Source of the DNA: Alistipes sp. CAG:268
GTDB taxonomy: Bacteria; Bacteroidota; Bacteroidia; Bacteroidales; Rikenellaceae
Assembly (NCBI GenBank): GCA_000434235.1
Contig: FR891996.1
Span: forward strand, 13,773-27,496
Direction of reading: 5' to 3'
Length of the DNA: 13,724 bases
The first letter of the stretch is position 1. Each line of letters opens with the position of its first letter. Positions 6,244 through 13,724 of this stretch are shown piece by piece. The notes beneath the pieces were generated by a model that made no database searches, was not told where the DNA came from, and worked only from the letters and a program-made list of their open reading frames with translations. The position numbers and the translations under genes are program-made.

Positions 6244-7776
6244 ATGAAAGGTGCAGACAAGATGTTGTTGTGCACCGGACTGATCTCCACGGGATTCGTG
6301 GCGAATGCCGGTGCGGCGGAAAAAAATGCAAAGCCGAATATCATTTTCATCCTGTGCGACGACATGGGATACGGCGATCTGGGATGTTACGGGCAGAAAT
6401 ACATCCAGACGCCCAACCTCGACCGCATGGCCCGCGAGGGGATGCTCTTCACGCAGGCCTATGCCGGAAGTCCGGTGAGTGCCCCCTCGCGGGCGTCGCT
6501 GATGACCGGGCAGCACTCGGGCCACGGGCATGTCCGCGGCAACCGCGAGTATTGGAGCGGCGAGGTGATGTACGGGCAGAACAGGGAGTATGCCGTCACG
6601 GGACAGGAGCCCTATGACCCCGACCACATCATCCTTCCGGAGATTATGAAGGGCAACGGCTACACGACCGGCATGTTCGGCAAGTGGGCCGGCGGTTACG
6701 AGGGTTCGGTCTCCACACCCGACAAGCGCGGCATCGACGAGTACTACGGCTACATCTGCCAGTTCCAGGCCCACCTCTATTATCCCAACTTCATGAACCG
6801 CTACAGCCGTTCGGCCGGCGATACGGAGGTTATCCGGATTGTTCTGGAGGAGAACATCAAATACCCGATGTACGGCGACGACTACCGCAAGCGCCCGCAG
6901 TACTCGGCCGACCTGATCCATCAGGAGGCCCTGGCGTGGCTCGACCGGCAGGACGGCAAGCAGCCCTTCTACGGTTTCTTCACCTATACGTTGCCGCACG
7001 CCGAGCTGGCGCAGCCCGACGACGAGATCCTGAAGCACTACGAGAAGCAGTTCTTCGTGGACAAGACGTGGGGCGGCAGCGAAGGGTCGCGCTACAATCC
7101 CGTGGAGCACACCCATGCGCAGTTCGCGGGCATGATCACGCGCCTGGACGGCTATGTGGGCGAGATTCTTGCCAAACTCAAGGAGAAGGGGCTCGACGAG
7201 AACACGATCGTGATCTTCAGCAGCGACAACGGCCCTCATGAGGAGGGCGGTGCCGATCCCGAGTTCTTCGGGCGTGACGGCAAGTTGCGCGGGCTCAAGC
7301 GCCAGTGCTACGAGGGCGGCATCCGCATTCCGTTCATCGTGCGGTGGCCCGGACACGTCGAGGCCGGTGCGGTGAACGACCACCAGTTGGCCTTCTACGA
7401 CGTGATGCCGACCTTCTGCGAACTGATCGGCGACAAGCGCTTCCCAAAAAAGTACCTCAATTCGGAGGTCGAGGGCGACTGCTTCGACGGCATCTCCTTC
7501 GCTCCGACCCTGCTGGGTGACGACGAGCGGCAGCAGAAGCACGACTTCCTCTACTGGGAGTTCCACGAGACGGATCAGATCGGCGTCCGCATGGGAGACT
7601 GGAAACTGGTGGTCAAGCGGGGCGTACACCATCTCTACGACCTGGCCACCGACCTGCACGAGGACCACGACGTGGCGGCCGAGCATCCTGACGTGGTACG
7701 TGCGATGAAGGAGATCATCCGCCGGGAACACCGTCCGAACGACCTCTTCCCCGTGACACTGCCCGATTTCGACTGA
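6244..7776 (+). CDS. Serine-type sulfatase (arylsulfatase-like), exported
   Basis: This is a 510-residue sulfatase of the alkaline phosphatase superfamily that hydrolyses sulfate esters, probably on host or dietary glycans. A signal peptide ends near residue 25 (NAGAA). Metal ligands are visible as D39-D40 in I-I-F-I-L-C-D-D-M-G-Y-G-D and D328-N329 in SSDNGPH. The formylglycine precursor is S79 in S-A-P-S-R, so it is the serine type that needs an anaerobic sulfatase-maturating enzyme, which is not encoded here. K147 (F-G-K-W), H252 (LPHAEL) and K352 (LKRQCYEGG) fit further active-site positions. The usual GKWHLG motif is GKWAGG, so its histidine is absent, as in some S1 subfamilies with Gly at that site. 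The C-terminal part with GDWKLV and HLYDL matches the family. The gene appears monocistronic, ending before a strong terminator. The linkage and sugar cannot be assigned. Confidence 0.92.
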   Translation: MKGADKMLLCTGLISTGFVANAGAAEKNAKPNIIFILCDDMGYGDLGCYGQKYIQTPNLDRMAREGMLFTQAYAGSPVSAPSRASLMTGQHSGHGHVRGNREYWSGEVMYGQNREYAVTGQEPYDPDHIILPEIMKGNGYTTGMFGKWAGGYEGSVSTPDKRGIDEYYGYICQFQAHLYYPNFMNRYSRSAGDTEVIRIVLEENIKYPMYGDDYRKRPQYSADLIHQEALAWLDRQDGKQPFYGFFTYTLPHAELAQPDDEILKHYEKQFFVDKTWGGSEGSRYNPVEHTHAQFAGMITRLDGYVGEILAKLKEKGLDENTIVIFSSDNGPHEEGGADPEFFGRDGKLRGLKRQCYEGGIRIPFIVRWPGHVEAGAVNDHQLAFYDVMPTFCELIGDKRFPKKYLNSEVEGDCFDGISFAPTLLGDDERQQKHDFLYWEFHETDQIGVRMGDWKLVVKRGVHHLYDLATDLHEDHDVAAEHPDVVRAMKEIIRREHRPNDLFPVTLPDFD

Positions 7777-7818
7777 TCGCATGGCAGGAACCGGGATCTT
7801 GCCCGGGGTTGAAACGAA

Positions 7819-7851
7819 AAGGCAGCCCTCCGACAATCGGAGGGCTGCCTT
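7819..7851. terminator. Bidirectional terminator between the sulfatase and GH97 genes
   Basis: A perfect 15-bp stem (arms 7819-7833 and 7837-7851) closes on a 3-base CAA loop. The left flank GAAACGAAAA gives a T-run for minus-strand transcripts, and TCTTC on the right gives a weaker one for plus-strand transcripts. It lies between convergent genes and should terminate both the sulfatase mRNA and the starch operon. Confidence 0.88.
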
Positions 7852-7876
7852 CTTCGTCAGGCGGACCGCTGTGCGG

Positions 7877-10087
<2,211 letters not shown>

Positions 10088-11983
10088 TTATCGGTTCGAC
10101 GGACGTTTGAATTCGACGACAAGTGCCTGACGGGCTCCGACGACGGTGTTATCGTCCACCGTGGCGGCCTCGCCCGTGAGGACGTTGCGCCCGTCGTGCA
10201 GCCCTTCGGCGATCTCGGCATAGTGCGACCAGGGCACCTGCTTTTTCCCGCGTGAGTTGTTGATGAAGACGAACACCGCGTCGGTATCGTCATAGCGGAA
10301 GTAGGCGTAGGTGTTGTCGCGCGAGAGGAAGTGCATCGTGCGGCCGTTGTGGATCACGGATTTGCCCCTGCGCCACTGGAAGAGCCGCTGCGTGTAGTCG
10401 AAGAGCTCCTTTTCGAGCCCCGTGCGCCCTTCGGCCGTGAAGAGATTCTTCGCATCGCCGGTCCAGCCGCCCGGGAAATCGACGCGCAGTCCGCCGTGTC
10501 CCTGCGAGAGGTCCTTCGAGGTGAACATCATCTCGTCGCCGGCGAAGATCTGCGGGATGCCGCGCATGGTGGCGAGCATCGTCATGACGAGTTTCAGCCG
10601 CTCGGGGTTCTTGCGCACCACGTCGCCGATGCGGTCCGTGTCGTGGTTGCCGGCGAAGATCATCATTTTCGAGAGGTCGTGGTAGACGAAGTCGTGCGAG
10701 AGACAGTCGTAGATGCGGGTCATGCCCTCGCCCCAGCGGAGCGAGTCGGTCGGCACCGCGCGGCAGATGGCCTCCTGCAGCGGAAAGTCCATGATCGAGG
10801 GGAGGTGCGAGTCGAATCCGTCCTTGTTCGCGTTGCCTGACTGCCAGTAGGCCAGCTGCGGAATCGACGATGTCCAGCACTCGCCCACGATGTTCAGCGC
10901 CGGGTACTCGCGGCGTACCGAGGCGCACCACTCGCTCATCGGACCCTTCTCGTTGTAGGGGTAGGTATCGACGCGGAATCCGTCCAGGTCGGCGTATTCG
11001 GTCCACCAGACGGCCCACTGCTGGAAGTAGCGCAGCACATAGGGATTGTCGAGGTTCATGTCGGGCATCGAGGGGACGAACCATCCGCTCTCCTGCAGGT
11101 TGAGGTCGTATTTCGAGGCATTGGGATCCATGTTCGTCGAGAAGCAGACGTTCGTGCCCGTGTACTCGGGGAACTGGTGGATCCAGTCCTCGAAGGGCAG
11201 GTCGCGCATCCACCAGTGGGCCGTGCCGCAGTGGTTGGTCACCACGTCCATGATTACCTTCAGCCCCTTTTCATGGGCCTCGGCAACCAGGTTGCGGTAC
11301 TCCTCGTTCGATCCGAAGCGGGGGTCGATGCGGTAGTAGTCGGCGCAGGCGTAGCCGTGGTACGATCCTTCGGGCTCGTCGTCGAGCAGCAGGGGCGTGG
11401 GCCAGATGACCGTTGCCCCGAGGTCGGCAATGTAGTCCAGGTGGTCGCGGATACCCTGGATATCGCCGCCGTGGCGGCCGAAGAAGGCTTCGCGGTCGGC
11501 CTTCTCCTGCGTGTCGGGGGTCGAATCGTTTTCGGGATTGCCGTTGGCGAAGCGGTCGGGCATGAGGAGGTAGATCATGTCCGAGGTCGTGAAGCTCCGG
11601 CGCTGTGCCGAACCTTCGCGGCGTGCCGCGATTTCGTAGGGCATCTTGAACTCCCACCCCTCCTTCGAGAAGACGAGGTAGTAGGTGCCCGGTGCGGCCG
11701 CGGCATCGATGGCGACATCGACGAAGAGGTAGTTGGGGCTGTCGGCCTTGTGGGTCGCCGTGACCTTCACGCCCCGTCCCCCTTCGATGCGGACTCCGTA
11801 GTCGGAGATCCGTTCTCCGGCGACGAGCAGCTGCAGGGGCGTCTGCATCTGCGTCCACCACGAGAGGGGTTCGATCCGTGCGACCTCACCCGATGCGTCG
11901 GCTATCGAGGCGGGGTCGAATGCCGGTTGTGCTGCACAGGAGAGCATGCCGGCTGCTGCAAGTGTCATCAAAATTCGGTTCAA
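10088..11983 (-). CDS. susA: SusA-like neopullulanase / cyclomaltodextrinase (GH13)
   Basis: This 631-residue alpha-glucan hydrolase has an N-terminal cyclomaltodextrinase-type domain (R-I-E-P-L-S-W-W near 36-43, then TPLQLLVAGERISDYGVRIE). The GH13 barrel spans about 130-540, and a C-terminal beta domain follows. The four GH13 regions are visible: DVVTNH at 246-251, GFRVD with nucleophile D339, V-G-E with acid/base E368, and GNHD with D448. The start at 11983 is a TTG. The first ATG (11968) would remove the N-R-I-L that gives the signal peptide its positive charge, and an in-frame stop lies a few codons upstream. The signal ends in M-L-S-C-A-A-Q, so it is either a lipoprotein with Cys16 or a type I substrate cut before Q. 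No acidic surface-export tag follows Cys16. It lies between the compact GH13 and GH97 genes and likely shortens imported maltooligosaccharides in the periplasm. Confidence 0.9.
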   Translation of the reverse strand: MNRILMTLAAAGMLSCAAQPAFDPASIADASGEVARIEPLSWWTQMQTPLQLLVAGERISDYGVRIEGGRGVKVTATHKADSPNYLFVDVAIDAAAAPGTYYLVFSKEGWEFKMPYEIAARREGSAQRRSFTTSDMIYLLMPDRFANGNPENDSTPDTQEKADREAFFGRHGGDIQGIRDHLDYIADLGATVIWPTPLLLDDEPEGSYHGYACADYYRIDPRFGSNEEYRNLVAEAHEKGLKVIMDVVTNHCGTAHWWMRDLPFEDWIHQFPEYTGTNVCFSTNMDPNASKYDLNLQESGWFVPSMPDMNLDNPYVLRYFQQWAVWWTEYADLDGFRVDTYPYNEKGPMSEWCASVRREYPALNIVGECWTSSIPQLAYWQSGNANKDGFDSHLPSIMDFPLQEAICRAVPTDSLRWGEGMTRIYDCLSHDFVYHDLSKMMIFAGNHDTDRIGDVVRKNPERLKLVMTMLATMRGIPQIFAGDEMMFTSKDLSQGHGGLRVDFPGGWTGDAKNLFTAEGRTGLEKELFDYTQRLFQWRRGKSVIHNGRTMHFLSRDNTYAYFRYDDTDAVFVFINNSRGKKQVPWSHYAEIAEGLHDGRNVLTGEAATVDDNTVVGARQALVVEFKRPSNR

Positions 11984-12037
11984 GGTATTGTTTGTTTGGT
12001 AAAGTTAATATGAAAGTCGGTTCGTGCATTCGTTCGG

Positions 12038-12054
12038 CGGCCGGTTTCCGGCCG
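12038..12054. repeat. GC-rich hairpin in the gap between the two GH13 genes
   Basis: CGGCCGG at 12038-12044 and CCGGCCG at 12048-12054 form a perfect 7-bp stem with a TTT loop, immediately after the stop codon of the 450-residue GH13 gene. No T-run follows on the minus strand, so it is not a standard terminator. It may stabilise an mRNA 3' end or cause partial attenuation before the SusA-like gene. Confidence 0.4.
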
Positions 12055-12056
12055 GA

Positions 12057-13409
12057 TCACTCCTTTTCGGGCGTAAGCACCAGCCATCCCCATGCGGGAA
12101 GTACGGCCCGGCTGCCTGCGCTGAGGATCTGTCCGGTGAAGAATTCGCGGAGCGGACCTTCGGTCGGCAGCCCGACCTCCTGCTCTGCAGCCGTGAGGTT
12201 GGCGATGACGGTCACCGCGTCGCTCCCGGTGCCGCGCGTGAAGCCGAATACGCCGTCGGGCAGGCTCCCTTCGGCCGGATAGCGTGCTTCGGCACCCCGT
12301 TCGCCGGAGGCCAGTGCCGGGTGTTCGTGGCGCAGGCGGGCCAGCGCCGCGTAGAGCTCCCCGAATTCGTTTTCGCACCATTGCGGCACGGGGTCTTTCT
12401 CGAAGAAGGCGAAGCGGTGGTCGTAGCCGATCTCCTGCCCGGTGTAGATGAGCGGCATGCCCTTGGGCAGGGTGAAGGTGAGCAGGGCCATGACGCGCGC
12501 GGCATCGCCCATGCGTTCGAACTCGCTCCCGGCCCACGAGTTCTCGTCGTGGTTCGAGGTGAACATCAGCCGGAACGCTTCGCGCGGGGTGTTTGCCGCA
12601 TCCTTTTTCAGGTACTCCTTCAGCTCCGCGACACCCCGCTTGCCCCGGGCGATGTCGTTCATCAGGTGGTGCAGTTCCCAGGAGTAGGAGGCGTCGAAGG
12701 CCCCCTCGTGCAGTGCGGGATCCTCGCCCTCGGCCAGCAGGAAGATCTGCGGGTAGTCACGCCGCAGCGCAGGCAGCGTTGTGCGCCAGAAGTCTATGGG
12801 CACCTCGCAGGCCATGTCGCAGCGGAATCCGTCTATGCCGCGCTCGAGCCAGAAGCGCATGGCGCGCTCCATCTCCTGCCGCATGTCGGCATTGTCGTAG
12901 TTGAGTTTGGCGATGTCGGTCCAGTCGTACTGCACGATGGTGCGGCCCAGCGAGTCGCGGACGTACCAGTCGGCGGGCCGCTCGGTGATCCACCGTGCAT
13001 CGGGCGAGGTGTGGTTGGCCACCCAGTCGAGGATGACGCGCAGCCCCAGCCTGTGGGCTTCGGCGACGAAGCGGTCGAACTCGTCCAGAGTTCCGAATTC
13101 GGGATTTACGGCACAGTAGTCCGAGATGGCGTAGTAGGAGCCGAGAGTTCCCTTGCGCTCCTTGACGCCGATCGGGTGGATCGGCATGAGCCAGATGATG
13201 TCTGCGCCCATTCTTTTGAGACGGGGCAACTCCCGGGCCGCCGCTGCGAAAGTCCCCTCGGGGGTGTATTGCCGCACGTTCATTTCGTAGACGACGGCGT
13301 TGTAGCTCCATTCGGGATGGGCGGCCGTTTCGGTCGGCGGTGTCGTCGTGCAGGCCGCACAGAGGGCTGCAAGCAGGATCGAAAGCAATCGTTTCATCGT
13401 TCGGAGCAT
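12057..13409 (-). CDS. Compact GH13 alpha-amylase-family lipoprotein
   Basis: This 450-residue GH13 enzyme is probably membrane-anchored. The signal peptide (ATG at 13409, or ATG at 13397 giving MKRLLSILLAALC) ends in C-A-A-C with Cys20 as likely lipidation site, followed by a TTTPPTET linker. The barrel begins at once (WSYNAVVYEMNVRQYTPEG), with no separate N-terminal carbohydrate-binding domain. Region I is DWVANH (128-133), region II GFRCD with nucleophile D198, region III L-A-E with acid/base E227, and region IV SNHDEN with D288. A short C-terminal beta domain ends in ...AWGWLVLTPEKE. At 450 residues it is much shorter than SusA or SusG (roughly 620-690). The upstream gene's TGA (13413-13411) precedes the ATG at 13409 by one base, indicating translational coupling. 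The residue after the EMNVRQ strand and the product profile do not let me assign a GH13 subfamily. Confidence 0.88.
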   Translation of the reverse strand: MLRTMKRLLSILLAALCAACTTTPPTETAAHPEWSYNAVVYEMNVRQYTPEGTFAAAARELPRLKRMGADIIWLMPIHPIGVKERKGTLGSYYAISDYCAVNPEFGTLDEFDRFVAEAHRLGLRVILDWVANHTSPDARWITERPADWYVRDSLGRTIVQYDWTDIAKLNYDNADMRQEMERAMRFWLERGIDGFRCDMACEVPIDFWRTTLPALRRDYPQIFLLAEGEDPALHEGAFDASYSWELHHLMNDIARGKRGVAELKEYLKKDAANTPREAFRLMFTSNHDENSWAGSEFERMGDAARVMALLTFTLPKGMPLIYTGQEIGYDHRFAFFEKDPVPQWCENEFGELYAALARLRHEHPALASGERGAEARYPAEGSLPDGVFGFTRGTGSDAVTVIANLTAAEQEVGLPTEGPLREFFTGQILSAGSRAVLPAWGWLVLTPEKE

Positions 13410-13410
13410 A

Positions 13411-13724
13411 TCAGAGAGTGAAGACGACCGAGGAGTAGCCGCCCAGTGTGAGCAGTGCCTCGCCGTCGTTTTTCTTCAGTGTCACCGTTCCCGAGACCCC
13501 CACGGCCTTGCCGAGTGCATCGGTGAGGGTCAGCGTCTGTGCCTTGTCCGAGAAGTTGTGGGCCACGAGCATCCGCTGTCCGTTCTTCTCGCGGTACCAG
13601 ACGGCTACGGCCTCCTGTGCGGCATTCCCGTCGTTATAGACCGGGTGACGGGTCATCTCGCCTTCGGCCAGTGCCGGGTAGGTGTTTCTCAACCGGGCGA
13701 AGGTGCGGTAGAGGTTCAGCAGCG
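13411..13724 (-). CDS. C-terminal end of a GH13 alpha-amylase (SusG-like), 5' part outside the window
   Basis: The minus-strand frame is open through the right edge of the window; only about the last 104 residues are present and no start is visible. The fragment begins L-L-N-L-Y-R-T-F-A-R-L-R, continues NTYPALAEGEM, then VAVWYREKNGQRMLVAHNFSDK and ends GGYSSVVFTL. This is the last barrel helix plus the C-terminal beta-sandwich of a GH13 alpha-amylase. The helix N-L-Y-R-x-F-x-x-L-R-N-x-Y-P-A-L is the segment that follows the catalytic barrel in SusG-type and related amylases. SusG assignment rests on this segment and on its position upstream in the starch operon. No catalytic residue falls within the window. 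A TTG at 13692 could mimic a start but lies inside the conserved helix. Confidence 0.8.
   Translation of the reverse strand, partial: LLNLYRTFARLRNTYPALAEGEMTRHPVYNDGNAAQEAVAVWYREKNGQRMLVAHNFSDKAQTLTLTDALGKAVGVSGTVTLKKNDGEALLTLGGYSSVVFTL

Noticed and set aside
6160..7836. 558-residue minus-strand frame opposite the sulfatase
   Set aside because: It is antisense to a gene with complete sulfatase motifs, starts inside the terminator stem and shows no domain.
11966..11968. ATG at 11968 as start of the SusA-like gene
   Set aside because: It leaves an 11-residue signal with no positive charge; the TTG at 11983 restores the basic N-terminus. Not excluded experimentally.
12038..12054. GC-rich palindrome as an intrinsic terminator
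   Set aside because: No T-run follows on the transcribed strand and the operon appears to continue into the SusA-like and SusB-like genes.
13411..13692. Stand-alone 93-residue gene starting at 13692
   Set aside because: The apparent start is a TTG inside a conserved amylase helix and the frame remains open to the window edge, so this is the 3' end of a longer GH13 gene.

Overview
The window looks like chromosomal DNA of a GC-rich member of the Bacteroidales, most likely Alistipes or a close Rikenellaceae relative. The genus is my inference. The grounds are a starch-utilisation (Sus-type) hydrolase operon with a SusB-like GH97 enzyme, the Bacteroidales-typical DUF3575 and DUF3868 proteins, a serine-type sulfatase, a TAnnTTTG-type -7 box, and high GC with no strong Shine-Dalgarno sequences. 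I see no mobile element, CRISPR array, tRNA or rRNA, and no frameshift.

Layout. (1) Positions 31-621, minus: an HdeD/DUF308-family membrane protein. A near-perfect sigma-54-type promoter (648-663) lies just upstream. (2) Positions 769-2142, plus: a MATE-family efflux transporter with a Bacteroidota -7 box, divergent from hdeD. (3) Positions 2252-5857, minus: a tight three-gene operon transcribed DUF3575 protein -> small DUF3868 protein -> 827-residue lipoprotein. The lipoprotein appears to carry a split DUF3868-like domain, an OmpA-like domain and C-terminal TPRs. A bidirectional hairpin terminator separates it from the convergent MATE gene. (4) Positions 5858-6243: a 386-nt divergent regulatory region with a direct repeat, an inverted repeat and a strikingly AT-rich leader. 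(5) Positions 6244-7776, plus: an exported serine-type sulfatase, followed by a second bidirectional terminator. (6) Positions 7877-13724, minus: the 3' part of a Sus-type operon, transcribed from the right: SusG-like GH13 C-terminus (cut by the window edge) -> compact GH13 lipoprotein -> SusA-like neopullulanase -> SusB-like GH97 alpha-glucosidase.

How they work together. The right-hand operon should degrade starch or related alpha-glucans: SusG-like and GH13 lipoprotein enzymes make oligosaccharides, the SusA-like enzyme shortens them, and GH97 releases glucose. SusC/SusD homologues would be expected beyond the right edge. The DUF3575/DUF3868/OmpA-lipoprotein trio resembles the assembly or anchoring half of Bacteroidales fimbria-like loci, but no fimbrillin gene is present here. 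It is the best candidate in the window for an under-described system. The sulfatase stands alone and would need an anaerobic sulfatase-maturating enzyme encoded elsewhere.
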